Made by a program: the position numbers and the translations under genes. The notes beneath the pieces are model-generated. The model worked only from the letters and a program-made list of their open reading frames with translations, did no database searches and was not told the origin of the DNA. DNA of 64,000 bases from Pseudomonas sp. Irchel s3f7. GTDB lineage: Bacteria; Pseudomonadota; Gammaproteobacteria; Pseudomonadales; Pseudomonadaceae. This document shows, in pieces, positions 52,871 through 61,781 of the stretch (position 1 is the first letter of the stretch; every line of letters begins with the position of its first letter). The stretch lies in NCBI RefSeq assembly GCF_900187615.1, contig NZ_FYDO01000004.1, positions 180,638-244,637 on the forward strand. The letters are read 5' to 3'.

Positions 52871-53110
52871 TCAACCCGCAAACGCCCTACGCCCGGCCTT
52901 CACCTCGGTACGCAACTCGCCGACAAGATCAGAAATGGCGCGCACGCTGGTCAACTCAGCTGTTGACACACCATTGATCAACAGTTCAACCCGTCCGGTG
53001 GCGGGTTCGAAAACCTCAATGCGCAACAGTCCGAGGCTTTCCGTGCATTCGCAGGACAGCGGTTCAAAACCGGACTCAACGATGTTGCATAAGACTGAGA
53101 TAGGAAGCAT
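52871..53110 (-). CDS. DUF1652 family protein (79 aa)
   Basis: 79 residues with the DUF1652 pattern: LCNIVESGFEPLSCECTESLGLLRIEVFEPATGRVELLINGVSTAEL. The conserved 'CEC' pair and central beta strands are visible. The family occurs widely in Pseudomonas and has no known function. It is monocistronic and convergent with catR across a REP pair. Confidence 0.82.
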   Translation of the reverse strand: MLPISVLCNIVESGFEPLSCECTESLGLLRIEVFEPATGRVELLINGVSTAELTSVRAISDLVGELRTEVKAGRRAFAG

Positions 53111-53227
53111 GGCCGGTGCCTCGAACGTTAGCAGATCGAATTGACCGTTTCAGCATAGATACACATTGCCGATTATGCGTCAGCAAATTGCCGTCAATTT
53201 TGTTATGTCGCTCGCATTCTGGGCATT

Positions 53228-54127
53228 TCAGTGGGAATTACCGCCCCAGATCCAATTCCAGAACCCCGGCAACTCAACCGGTTGCGAGTCGTCGCGCACC
53301 GTTCGCGCCAGGGCGGCTCGAAGCAGCGCAGCCTGATCGTCGTAAAAAGGCGTGTCGGCGACTTTCACGCCACTCGCCTGAGCACTGTCGAGGAGTATCT
53401 GCAAATACTCGCGGGCATGCCGGGCGGTGTAGCGGTTGAGGTCGTGGAACGTCACCACCACCGGGATCACCCCATCAACCACCGGCAACTCACCACGGGC
53501 GATGCGCTCGCGCACTTCAGACATTGATCGCAGCATGTGTGAGCGGCGTCGCGGGCTGGCATTGAAGCCCCAGATCTTGCCGTCGTTGGCACTCAAATCC
53601 GTCAGCAGTACATGCAGGCCATGTTGCTGATACGCCGCGAAGGTGCGCTTGTCGTAGTTCCAGAACGGCGGACGCAGCAACACAGTTGGCACGCCGGTCA
53701 TGGCGGCAATGTCGGCGCTGCCGTCGGTGAGGGCCTGCTCCAGTTCTGCCGGGTCAAGGGAACGATGATTGGTGTGCGAGGGCGTGGCGGTGTGGAAACC
53801 CAGAACGTGCCCTTCTGCGTGTTCGCGGCGCATGATTTCGCGGCCCAGGTCGCTGCCGCCGGCCCTCGGAGCGCGGGTCTGCACAAAGAACACCGCTTTG
53901 ATGTTCGGTTGCAGCGGATTGTGCGCGAGGCTCTCAAGCACGGTCACGGTCGGATTCCACCAGCTCGATGCACTGGGGCCGTCATCGAACGTCAGCAGAA
54001 AACGAATCGGCGGTTGCTCGCGCAGACGCTGTTCGGTCTGCGGGGTCATCTCAATCGGCGCTGCAATGCAACCCAGCAGACCGACTGCCAGGGCGCACAC
54101 CGTTAAAAATTTGAATAATTGTTTCAT
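53228..54127 (-). CDS. Polysaccharide deacetylase lipoprotein
   Basis: 299 residues from the ATG at 54127, which gives a lipoprotein signal (FLTVCALAVGLLGC, lipobox Cys19). The NodB-homology domain shows LLTFDDGPSASS (metal Asp pair) near residue 44, HVLGFHTATPSH (the usual H-x3-H type metal site), RPPFWNYDKRT and a late VTFHDLNRYTARHA with the catalytic His. It would deacetylate a cell-wall or surface polysaccharide. The target is unknown. A much longer frame upstream (to 54754) is antisense to the SRAP gene and rejected. Confidence 0.87.
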   Translation of the reverse strand: MKQLFKFLTVCALAVGLLGCIAAPIEMTPQTEQRLREQPPIRFLLTFDDGPSASSWWNPTVTVLESLAHNPLQPNIKAVFFVQTRAPRAGGSDLGREIMRREHAEGHVLGFHTATPSHTNHRSLDPAELEQALTDGSADIAAMTGVPTVLLRPPFWNYDKRTFAAYQQHGLHVLLTDLSANDGKIWGFNASPRRRSHMLRSMSEVRERIARGELPVVDGVIPVVVTFHDLNRYTARHAREYLQILLDSAQASGVKVADTPFYDDQAALLRAALARTVRDDSQPVELPGFWNWIWGGNSH

Positions 54128-54265
54128 GTTTTGCCTTGGGCCGGCCCGCATCGGGCGGCGGGCCGAGGTTGGATAAGGTACACAGAGTTTGGTTCCAGTG
54201 CTTGCCAGGCCCATTTTACGTCCAGCAACTAAACTGAAAACACCGCCCAACCAGAGTGTCAGGCC

Positions 54266-54952
54266 ATGTGCGGACGACTGTCGCAATACCACGGAATCCA
54301 CGACTTCGTGGCGGCGCTGAGCATTCCCGATGCGCTGATCAATCACGTCGGCAACGAGCCATTGGCGCGCTACAACGCCGCGCCCACCACGCAGCTTGCC
54401 CTGTTGCATGAGGAAAATGGGCGGCTGCATGCCGACTCGGTACGCTGGGGCTGGCGACCGCACTGGGCGACGGATCGTGCGGCGCCGATCAATGCGCGGG
54501 TCGAGAAAGTCGCCCATGGCCCGTATTTCCGGGCGATCTGGCCCCATCGCGCAATCTGTCCGGTTGATAGCTGGTTCGAATGGGTCGATGCCGGCGATTC
54601 GACGCGGCAACCCTGGCTGATTCGTCGACGAGACCACGCACCGGTGTTCTGCGCCGCCATTGGTCAGTTCCCCGTCGGTGGCGCGCCTCCACGGGAGCAC
54701 GACGGCTTCGTGATCATCACCGCCGACAGCGCTGGCGGCCTGCTGGATGTGCATGACCGCAGGCCGGTGGTGTTTTCAGCGGAGTTCGCCAGGGAATGGC
54801 TGGACCCGGCCACCCCCAAAGAGCGGGCCGAAGAGATGGTGTTAATGCAAGGCGAAGTGAGTGATGTATTTGAGTGGCACAAAGTCGACAAGGCGGTCGG
54901 CAATGTCAGAAATCAGGGCGCCTGGTTAATTGATGAAACAATCAAGTCGTGA
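54266..54952 (+). CDS. SRAP/YedK-family DNA-protein crosslink protein
   Basis: 228 residues. The active-site MCGR (Cys2 nucleophile) opens the protein, followed by RYNAAPTT (Asn), INARVEKVA, CPVDSWFEWVD with the Glu and the His region of VHDRRPVVF. SRAP proteins (HMCES in animals, YedK in E. coli) covalently bind abasic sites in single-stranded DNA to protect them. The whole set of catalytic residues is present. It is a single gene, divergent from the deacetylase gene. Confidence 0.92.
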   Translation: MCGRLSQYHGIHDFVAALSIPDALINHVGNEPLARYNAAPTTQLALLHEENGRLHADSVRWGWRPHWATDRAAPINARVEKVAHGPYFRAIWPHRAICPVDSWFEWVDAGDSTRQPWLIRRRDHAPVFCAAIGQFPVGGAPPREHDGFVIITADSAGGLLDVHDRRPVVFSAEFAREWLDPATPKERAEEMVLMQGEVSDVFEWHKVDKAVGNVRNQGAWLIDETIKS

Positions 54953-54965
54953 GCCTGGCGTGCGT

Positions 54966-55049
54966 TCAACGCCTCTGCTCTTCAATCTCTTCTTCCGTAG
55001 GCTCATCAACATCTTCGTCCGGATCGGGACGCTTGGGTTCATTGGCCAT
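54966..55049 (-). CDS. Very small acidic protein (27 aa)
   Basis: A 28-codon frame, MANEPKRPDPDEDVDEPTEEE..., ends with TGA after an arginine pair and has GCGAGGTG five bases before the ATG, a clear Shine-Dalgarno. It is strongly acidic with proline-rich turns. It lies just beyond the SRAP stop on the other strand and does not overlap it. Small acidic conserved proteins of this kind occur in Pseudomonas, but I cannot name this one. Coding status is likely but unproven. Confidence 0.6.
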   Translation of the reverse strand: MANEPKRPDPDEDVDEPTEEEIEEQRR

Positions 55050-55117
55050 GTTCACCTCGCTGTCTGAAGGGTTCGTTCATCAACCTTAAGCGTAGAACAA
55101 CTTTCCTGCGCCAAACC

Positions 55118-55432
55118 TCAGAGCCACCAGCGCAGCACAAAGAAGAAGCCCATGCTCAACAGCATGCTGAGCAAAGTATTACGGGTGTACAGCACCAGGC
55201 CGACAGCCACCAGCGAGCTGATCAGGTAGGGATTGTCCCATTGCAGGTTCAGTTGCTTCTCCGGCATGAACACAATCGGCCCGCAAATCGCCGTCAGCAT
55301 CCCCGGCACCGCAAACCCGAGAAACTGCCGGGCATTACTGCTCAAGCGAAGCGGCAACCTCGGCTCGAGAAACACATAGCGGTTGAGGAACACCAACAGG
55401 CCCATTCCGATAATCACTGCCCAGACCATCAT
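55118..55432 (-). CDS. azlD: AzlD-family branched-chain amino acid export subunit
   Basis: 104 residues with three or four membrane segments (MMVWAVIIGMGLLVFLNRYVF, FLGFAVPGMLTAICGPIVF, LISSLVAVGLVLYTRN, LLSMLLSMGFFFVLRWWL). AzlD pairs with AzlC to export branched-chain amino acids or azaleucine. The ATG overlaps the AzlC stop by four bases (ATGA). A longer frame upstream lies inside azlC and is rejected. Confidence 0.85.
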   Translation of the reverse strand: MMVWAVIIGMGLLVFLNRYVFLEPRLPLRLSSNARQFLGFAVPGMLTAICGPIVFMPEKQLNLQWDNPYLISSLVAVGLVLYTRNTLLSMLLSMGFFFVLRWWL

Positions 55433-56127
55433 GTGCGTCCACCGTAGAATTTGTTGCAGACAAACCCGGCGGTCATCCCCGCCAAACCCGACAGCACCAG
55501 GGCCGAACCCCACTGCCAGTAGCTGAATAACACCGAGCAAAACAACGACACCGCCACGCACACCACGGTTGGTACGTTGCGCACCACCGGGGTGATCAGG
55601 GCGATAAACGTCGCCGCGATGGAGAAGTCCAGCCCCAGATGCTCAAGGCCCGGAATGCTGCTGCCCAACACAATCCCGGCCAGGGTAAAGAGGTTCCAGG
55701 CGATGTAAAACGTCAAGCCGACACCCAGGGCGTACCAGCGGTTGAACTGCTGTTTGTCGTGCTGGCTGGTCAGGGCGAACAGCTCATCCGTCAGCAAGAA
55801 CCCCAACCCCACACGCCAGCGCCCCGGCAGCGGTGAAATCACCGAACGCATGCTCATCCCGTAGAGCAAATGCTGGGAGGTCAGCAGCAACGTGGTCAAC
55901 AAAATCGAAAAGATCCCGGCACCGCCCTTGAGCATACCGATGGCAACCAGCTGCGCGGCACCGGCAAACACGATGCTCGACAGGCCCTGACCTTGCAGGG
56001 GCGTGAGATTGGCTTCGATGGCCATGGAACCGGCCAGCAAGCCCCAGGGCGCCGTAGCCAGGGACAGCGGCATGATCGCTGCGGCGCCGCGCAGAAAGGC
56101 ACTGCGGGGCAGGAGTGAATTGGACAT
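55429..56127 (-). CDS. azlC: AzlC-family branched-chain amino acid export subunit
   Basis: 232 residues with five or more membrane segments and the AzlC signatures IMPLSLATAPWGLLAGSMAIEANLTPLQG, SSIVFAGAAQLVAIGML and LLTSQHLLYGMSM. It exports branched-chain amino acids with AzlD, which overlaps its end. The ATG at 56127 is preceded by AGAACGTC. It is divergent from the DUF2784 gene. Confidence 0.9.
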   Translation of the reverse strand: MSNSLLPRSAFLRGAAAIMPLSLATAPWGLLAGSMAIEANLTPLQGQGLSSIVFAGAAQLVAIGMLKGGAGIFSILLTTLLLTSQHLLYGMSMRSVISPLPGRWRVGLGFLLTDELFALTSQHDKQQFNRWYALGVGLTFYIAWNLFTLAGIVLGSSIPGLEHLGLDFSIAATFIALITPVVRNVPTVVCVAVSLFCSVLFSYWQWGSALVLSGLAGMTAGFVCNKFYGGRT

Positions 56128-56269
56128 GACGTTCTACAGAAAGGGAAAGACCCGTGACTGTGCCAGTCCTCGCGGCCATTGGCTTTAACAATTTTGCTCA
56201 CCCGCCACGGTATCCAAGGCCAGCCCGAGTACCATGGAGCGATTGATCTACCCGGCCAGGGGCATCGCC

Positions 56270-56635
56270 ATGCTGTACCGAATCGCCGCCGATGGGCTGG
56301 TGCTGTTTCATCTGTCGTTCATTCTGTTCGTATTGTTCGGCGGTCTGCTGGTGCTCAAATGGCGGCACCTGGTGTGGTGGCATCCACCTGCAGCGCTGTG
56401 GGGGATGGCGGTGGAGTTTTTTCACCTGCCCTGCCCGCTCACCGATTGGGAAAACCATCTGCGCCATCGCGCCGGGCAAGCCGGCTATGACGGTGGATTC
56501 ATCGAGCATTATGTCTGGCCGATCATCTACCCCGCCGGGCTGACCCCGGGCATTCAGCTTGGGTTAGGCTGCGTGGTGCTGCTGATCAATGTGCTGGTCT
56601 ATCTTCGTCTGTGGAAATGGCGGCGCACGGACTGA
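56270..56635 (+). CDS. DUF2784 membrane protein
   Basis: 121 residues with the DUF2784 features LYRIAADGLVLFHLSFILFVLFGGLL, HPPAALWGMAVEFFHLPCPLTDWENHLRHRAG and a C-terminal IQLGLGCVVLLINVLVYLRLW. Three or four membrane segments are predicted. The family has no known function. I chose the ATG at 56270 (AGGGGC upstream). The frame could start 12 codons earlier without support. Confidence 0.86.
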   Translation: MLYRIAADGLVLFHLSFILFVLFGGLLVLKWRHLVWWHPPAALWGMAVEFFHLPCPLTDWENHLRHRAGQAGYDGGFIEHYVWPIIYPAGLTPGIQLGLGCVVLLINVLVYLRLWKWRRTD

Positions 56636-56686
56636 CAACACCCGATTCATCCAGCGCCTTGACCGGTCGGGCTAAACGCGTGGCGG

Positions 56687-58231
56687 TCAGTTGGCGATGA
56701 CGCTCATATTCCGGCCGCTGGTCTTGGCCACGTAAAGCGCCTTGTCCGCTGCGCCGATCAGATCCTCGGGCCCGGCCAACGAGCTCGCATCACAGGCACT
56801 CAACCCAAGACTGACCGTCACCTGCCCTTCGGGACTGTCACCATGCAGGATGTTCGCCTCCTGCACCGCACGACGGATTTTTTCCGCGACCAGAAACGCC
56901 CCCACGTAGTCCGCACCGGGCAGCACCACGGCAAACTCCTCGCCACCGTATCGGGCGGCCAGATCACCGGGACTGCGGATATTGTCAGTGATGATCGCAC
57001 TGACCTTGCGCAAACACTCGTCACCGGCCAAATGCCCGTAGTGATCGTTGAACGCCTTGAAATGGTCGACGTCGAGCATCAGCAACCCGAGGCTCGTCTG
57101 GTTACGCCGGGCGCGACCCAGTTCCGATTCGATGAAGATGTCGAACTGCCGCCGGTTGGCCAGCCCCGTGAGCGCGTCGTTGAGGGCCAGTTGTTCGAGG
57201 TTGCGGTTGACCCCAAGGAGTTTTTCCTGAGTCCCCAGCAACTCGGCCTGGACTCGGTTCTGGCGCCTCATCAGCTTGATCAGCCGATAACCCAGCATCC
57301 AGAGAACGACCAGCAACACCGAGACAAGACCCGCGCTGAGCAGGGTTTGCTTGCGCCAGCTGCCGAGCACTTCGTCCTTGTTCACCGCGACAAAAACGAT
57401 CAGCGGATAACCCTCGACCCGGCGATACCCCACGACCCGGTCCACGCCGTCGATGATCGATTTGATGGTGGCGGTGCCCGCATCGCCCTTGGGCAGCAAA
57501 TCAACAAACAACGGACTCTTGGACAGGCTGGTTCCAATATCTGACGAATTGAAGGGTCGGCGAATGACAATGGTCGCGTTGTCGGCGATCAGGTTGATCA
57601 CACCGTTACTGCCCATATCGATGCTGTCGTAGAGTTGCAGGAAATGGCTCAGATAGATCGTCGCCAGCGCCACCCCGGCGAAGCTGCCGTCCGGATGATT
57701 GACCCGTCGCGACACCGGCATGACCCACTCGCCGCTCGAGCGGCTCTTGATCGACGGCCCGATGTGCGGCCCTCGGCCTGGATGATCGCGATGGAACAGA
57801 AAATACTCGCGGTCCGCATTGTTGAGCCCCTCCTGCCCGACACCATTGGAGTTGGCGAGCCAGCGCCCCGTTTCGTCGAATACAAACAGACCGTGGAGCT
57901 GGCTCAGCTCACTGCGCTGGGCGCTGAGCAAACGCGGCAAGCGGGATTGATCGGCACCCTCGTGCTCCAGTCGATCCACCAGGGTAAACAACAGCGTATC
58001 GGCCTGTTTGATTGAATCCTGGGCTTGTGATGCCAGGGCCTGCGCAAGGTTGGACATGGCCACTTCCTTGTCACGCAGATGGTACCGATGCGAGCTCCAG
58101 GCCTCCCAGATCAAGATCACCGTCATCGACAGACACACCGCGACCATCAGCGTCACCGCCGAGCGAACCTTCAGTCGGGTCACGGCAGGCCGGCGACTTT
58201 CAACAGGATCGTTGATCAACAGATTTCCCAT
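56687..58231 (-). CDS. Diguanylate cyclase with extracytoplasmic Cache-type sensor
   Basis: 514 residues. A membrane segment (about 24-46, AVTLMVAVCLSMTVILIW) precedes a periplasmic Cache-like domain (about 50-290, with FVFDETGRWLANSNGV and DREYFLFHRDHPGRGPHIG). A second membrane segment (AGLVSVLLVVLWMLGYRLI, about 295-320) leads to GGDEF at about 350-510, with GLLMLDVDHFKAFNDHYGHLAGD and active-site GGEEF. It should make cyclic di-GMP. The RxxD inhibitory site is not intact (SPGD at the expected position), so product inhibition may be lost. The start at 58231 follows GGGAG. Confidence 0.9.
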   Translation of the reverse strand: MGNLLINDPVESRRPAVTRLKVRSAVTLMVAVCLSMTVILIWEAWSSHRYHLRDKEVAMSNLAQALASQAQDSIKQADTLLFTLVDRLEHEGADQSRLPRLLSAQRSELSQLHGLFVFDETGRWLANSNGVGQEGLNNADREYFLFHRDHPGRGPHIGPSIKSRSSGEWVMPVSRRVNHPDGSFAGVALATIYLSHFLQLYDSIDMGSNGVINLIADNATIVIRRPFNSSDIGTSLSKSPLFVDLLPKGDAGTATIKSIIDGVDRVVGYRRVEGYPLIVFVAVNKDEVLGSWRKQTLLSAGLVSVLLVVLWMLGYRLIKLMRRQNRVQAELLGTQEKLLGVNRNLEQLALNDALTGLANRRQFDIFIESELGRARRNQTSLGLLMLDVDHFKAFNDHYGHLAGDECLRKVSAIITDNIRSPGDLAARYGGEEFAVVLPGADYVGAFLVAEKIRRAVQEANILHGDSPEGQVTVSLGLSACDASSLAGPEDLIGAADKALYVAKTSGRNMSVIAN

Positions 58232-58285
58232 GCTGCTCCCTGAGTGCTGATGATGGCGCGACACTCCTTATCGTTGTGCTGCTCG

Positions 58286-58813
58286 CTACGCCGCCGCAGG
58301 CTTCACCGCTTGAAGCCACGCCGGATTGAATTGCGTCTGCTCGGTGTCGATACCCAGCGCTTCCATCCGCGCCTTGTGTTGCTCCATCTCGTGGATCAAC
58401 TGGTTGTGGTCACTGGAGTTGCCGTCCAGTTGGTGCATCTGGTTCAAGCCCAAATGATAGAACCGTAGCAGCTTCATGGCCATCGGATCGTCGGCCTCCA
58501 CGGAGACCTTCACATGGTGCATGACATTGGTGATTGCCATGAGCGTGCGCTTGAGCTGCCAACTATAGACTGCCGGGGCCATCCATGGCTGAGTCCAGAA
58601 GACTTTGCGCATCAGCGCCACCATGACCAGTACGGCGACAAACACCCCTCCGACATTGAATCGCAGATTGTCGCCACCCGGCTCACCGAACAACGCCACC
58701 GCGGCCGTGGACAGGACCATCGCCAGGGCGAGGAAAATCAGGGCAATGATGATCGTGCTGCGCCGCGTCTGTTGCCGGTAGCGTTCGGCGTTCATCGGCT
58801 GGATTTCGAACAT
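58286..58813 (-). CDS. DUF3087 inner-membrane protein
   Basis: 175 residues. The N-terminus MFEIQPMNAERYRQQTRRSTIIIALIFLALAMVLSTAAVALFG has the first membrane segment, and a second is near 58-78 (NVGGVFVAVLVMVALMRKVFW). The C-terminal half is helical with charged residues (MKLLRFYHLGLNQMHQLDGNSSDHNQL). It matches DUF3087, a family of unknown function in gamma-proteobacteria. AAGGAAACC precedes the start. An in-frame ATG 45 bases upstream with GAGG is an alternative. Confidence 0.8.
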   Translation of the reverse strand: MFEIQPMNAERYRQQTRRSTIIIALIFLALAMVLSTAAVALFGEPGGDNLRFNVGGVFVAVLVMVALMRKVFWTQPWMAPAVYSWQLKRTLMAITNVMHHVKVSVEADDPMAMKLLRFYHLGLNQMHQLDGNSSDHNQLIHEMEQHKARMEALGIDTEQTQFNPAWLQAVKPAAA

Positions 58814-59029
58814 TGCGTCAGGTTTCCTTGGGTCATGGGCAAAAAGACTGCGGGCCATTATCGCCTCTGCGAGGGATTTAGCTATGCTGGGGCTCCTTTT
58901 CATCTTTTCACCGTCAAACGGGGGACATGGCGAGACCGAGCAGTTCGTGCCATCTTCTTTCATGGATACATATTATTCGGATGTCATTCGCTGGTTTTGC
59001 GCGGATGCCGTCGTTTTAAGGATCATTGC

Positions 59030-60403
59030 ATGACCCAACGACAAGTAATCAACGCCTCTGTCAGCCCAAAAGGCAGCCTGGAAACGCTCTCGCAACGGGA
59101 AGTCCAGCAACTGAGCGAAGCCGGTTCCGGCAGCACCTACAACATCTTCCGCCAATGCGCCCTGGCCATCCTCAACACCGGCGCCCACGTCGACAACGCC
59201 AAGACCATCCTCGAAGCCTACAAAGACTTTGAAATCCGCATTCACCAGCAAGACCGTGGCGTACGCCTGGAACTGCTGAACGCCCCGGCTGACGCCTTCG
59301 TCGACGGCGAAATGATCGCCAGCACCCGGGAAATGCTGTTCAGCGCCCTGCGTGACATCGTCTACACCGAAAACGAACTCGACAGCCAACGCATCGACCT
59401 GAGCACCTCCCAGGGCATCAGCGACTACGTCTTCCACCTGCTGCGCAACGCCCGCACCCTGCGCCCCGGCGTCGAACCGAAAATCGTGGTGTGCTGGGGC
59501 GGCCACTCGATCAATACCGAAGAATACAAATACACCAAGAAGGTCGGTCACGAACTGGGCCTGCGCAGCCTGGACATCTGCACCGGTTGCGGCCCCGGCG
59601 TGATGAAAGGCCCGATGAAAGGCGCGACCATCGCCCACGCCAAGCAACGCATCCACGGCGGCCGCTACCTTGGCCTGACTGAGCCGGGCATCATCGCCGC
59701 CGAAGCGCCAAACCCGATTGTCAACGAACTGGTAATCCTGCCGGACATCGAAAAACGCCTCGAAGCCTTCGTACGCGTCGGCCACGGCATCATCATTTTT
59801 CCGGGCGGCGCCGGCACGGCTGAAGAGTTCCTGTACCTGCTCGGCATCCTGATGCACCCGGACAACGCCGGCCTGCCCTTCCCGGTCATCCTCACCGGGC
59901 CGAAACACGCTGCCGCGTACCTGGAACAACTGGACGCCTTCGTCGCCGCCACTCTGGGCGATGCAGCCAGACAGCATTACCAGATCATCATCGACGATCC
60001 GGTCGAAGTCGCCCGGCAAATGACCCAAGGCCTCAAAGCGGTGAAGCAATTCCGCCGCGAGCGCGCCGATGCCTTCCACTTCAACTGGCTTCTGAAAATC
60101 GATGAGGGCTTCCAGCGTCCGTTTGACCCGACCCACGAAAACATGGCCAACCTGAAACTGAGCCTCGACCTGCCCGCTCACGAACTGGCGGCCAACCTGC
60201 GCCGCGCGTTCTCCGGCATCGTCGCCGGCAACGTCAAGGACAAGGGCATCCGTCTGATCGAAGAGCACGGCCCGTATCAGATCCGCGGCGATGCCGCGAT
60301 CATGCAGCCACTGGACCAACTGCTCAAAGCCTTCGTCGCCCAGCACCGCATGAAGTTGCCGGGCGGCGCGGCGTATGTGCCGTGTTATCGGGTGGTGGCG
60401 TAA
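59030..60403 (+). CDS. ppnN: Pyrimidine/purine nucleotide 5'-monophosphate nucleosidase PpnN
   Basis: 457 residues of the LOG/YgdH-like family. An N-terminal domain (about 1-140) precedes the Rossmann core with CTGCGPGVMKGPMKGATIAHA and the active-site PGGAGTAEEFLYLLGIL at about 260-277. A C-terminal domain carries FDPTHENMANLKLSLDLPAHELAANLRRAFSGIVAGN. PpnN cleaves nucleotides to base and ribose 5-phosphate and is activated by (p)ppGpp in E. coli. TAAGGA precedes the ATG. It is divergent from DUF3087 and convergent with the AraC gene. Confidence 0.94.
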   Translation: MTQRQVINASVSPKGSLETLSQREVQQLSEAGSGSTYNIFRQCALAILNTGAHVDNAKTILEAYKDFEIRIHQQDRGVRLELLNAPADAFVDGEMIASTREMLFSALRDIVYTENELDSQRIDLSTSQGISDYVFHLLRNARTLRPGVEPKIVVCWGGHSINTEEYKYTKKVGHELGLRSLDICTGCGPGVMKGPMKGATIAHAKQRIHGGRYLGLTEPGIIAAEAPNPIVNELVILPDIEKRLEAFVRVGHGIIIFPGGAGTAEEFLYLLGILMHPDNAGLPFPVILTGPKHAAAYLEQLDAFVAATLGDAARQHYQIIIDDPVEVARQMTQGLKAVKQFRRERADAFHFNWLLKIDEGFQRPFDPTHENMANLKLSLDLPAHELAANLRRAFSGIVAGNVKDKGIRLIEEHGPYQIRGDAAIMQPLDQLLKAFVAQHRMKLPGGAAYVPCYRVVA

Positions 60404-60587
60404 TTCAATCGGCGTAAGAACTCCGACATGAGCTCGACCGTCGTGAACCGCAGTGAAAGCTACGGTTCGCGGCACTCCATGGAAAGAAAAAATGCGCCAA
60501 CGTCATTCCGCCGAACTGCGAGAGACCCACGAAACGGTGTGGCAGGAGCCGTTGATTGAGATGCTGGAAAACGCCTGACGTCGGGAC

Positions 60588-60609
60588 CAAAAAACAGAAG
60601 CGCCTGTTG
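60588..60609 (-). terminator. Possible terminator of the AraC gene
   Basis: AACAG (60593-60597) and CTGTT (60604-60608) form a short stem. On the minus strand it follows the stop directly and is followed by a run of T (TTTTTT at 60594-60588). The stem is only five bases, so it is a weak call. Confidence 0.4.
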
Positions 60610-61617
60610 TTACTCCTGATACCTCGCCCGATAGCGCCCCGGGCTTTCCCCCGTCCACTTCTTGAACGCCCGATGGAAGGCGCTGGGTTCCTGAAAACCC
60701 AGCTGTTCGGCGATATCACTGATACTTGCCCCGCTGTGCCGCAACTGTTCGAACGCCACACCCCGTCGCACTTCATCCTTGATCTCTTGATAAGAACAGC
60801 CTTCGCGTTCCAGTTTGCGGCGGAAGGTGCTGGGGCTCAGGTGCTGCTCCAACGCGAAGGCCTGCAACGTCGGCCATTCGCTGTAATGACTGCCGCGCAA
60901 ACGCTGGTGAACGTGTGACGCCAGGCCATGCTGGTTGCGAAAACGAATGACCAACCATTGCGGCGCCGTGCGCAGGAACACTTTCAGCGACACGAGATCC
61001 TGTGCCACCGGCAGTCGCAGGTAATGGCTGGCAAATTCGATTTCAGTGCGTTCAGCGCCGAAGGTCAGGTTGGGCCCCCAAAGCAAACGGTCATCGCTGA
61101 GCGACAGACGCTCATGGCGAAAGTCGGCGCGATCAATCGGGATACGCCGGCCACCCAGCCAGCACAAAATACTGATCATCAACACCAGGAACGTCTCTTC
61201 TCCAAAACGGCTGGCATCGGCGTCTTGCGACTGGGTTTCCAGGCTGATGACTGCCCGTTTGCCACGGACCGTCAGCGTGCCGCGAAAGTCGCGCAAGAAC
61301 AGTGCGAAATTGGCCAGGCACTGGCGCATGGCTTTATGCAGGTCGGGCTCTTGGATCAAAGCGCGGCATATCAAGGCGAAACTGCCGGGTGGCATGCCAT
61401 GTGAGTCGAGCCCGAAAAACTCGTCGTCGAGTTCGCGGATCTGTATCAGCCACAACGCAGCAAATGCACTGGCCGGCACTCGCGCCGTCGGCTGTTGCAT
61501 GATCGCCGGATCGACACCCGCCTGTTCGAGTACCGCCTTCACGCGCTGTGGTTTATCCCGCAGCCCATGGATCATTGCCTGTACAAAATAGGCAGCGACC
61601 GAGTCCTTTTCCCGCAT
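60610..61617 (-). CDS. AraC-family transcriptional regulator
   Basis: 335 residues from the ATG at 61617. The N-terminal AraC-type ligand domain (about 10-220) includes GSFALICRALIQEPDLHKAMRQ. The C-terminal helix-turn-helix part (SDIAEQLGFQEPSAFHRAFKKWTGESPGRYRARY) is complete. It is of the AraC_N group that often controls lipid or fatty-acid use. It is divergent from the 3-hydroxyacyl-CoA dehydrogenase gene with 164 bases between, so that gene is a likely target (inference). A longer frame upstream is not supported. Confidence 0.86.
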   Translation of the reverse strand: MREKDSVAAYFVQAMIHGLRDKPQRVKAVLEQAGVDPAIMQQPTARVPASAFAALWLIQIRELDDEFFGLDSHGMPPGSFALICRALIQEPDLHKAMRQCLANFALFLRDFRGTLTVRGKRAVISLETQSQDADASRFGEETFLVLMISILCWLGGRRIPIDRADFRHERLSLSDDRLLWGPNLTFGAERTEIEFASHYLRLPVAQDLVSLKVFLRTAPQWLVIRFRNQHGLASHVHQRLRGSHYSEWPTLQAFALEQHLSPSTFRRKLEREGCSYQEIKDEVRRGVAFEQLRHSGASISDIAEQLGFQEPSAFHRAFKKWTGESPGRYRARYQE

Positions 61618-61781
61618 ATGAACGTTTCTCTTCTCATCATCCGAATGGCAAAAAACGCCAGTGCCGTTGAACAGTTGCGGCATAGGACAACCGTCCTGCC
61701 AGCTCTAGACTCGCGGCAATAGTACGCCTTCGGCCGCAGTGGCGGCGAAGGTATCGCACGGTTTGATCGAAGGACGTAAAG

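Noticed and set aside
54128..54754. N-terminal extension of the deacetylase frame
   Set aside because: It runs antisense through the SRAP gene and would hide the lipoprotein signal that begins at 54127.
58973..60475. Minus-strand open frame (500 aa) over ppnN
   Set aside because: The plus strand shows the PGGAGTAEE motif. The reverse frame is a shadow.
60492..60578. Short plus-strand frame after ppnN (28 codons)
   Set aside because: It has a poor ribosome site and no recognisable sequence. I do not support it as a gene.
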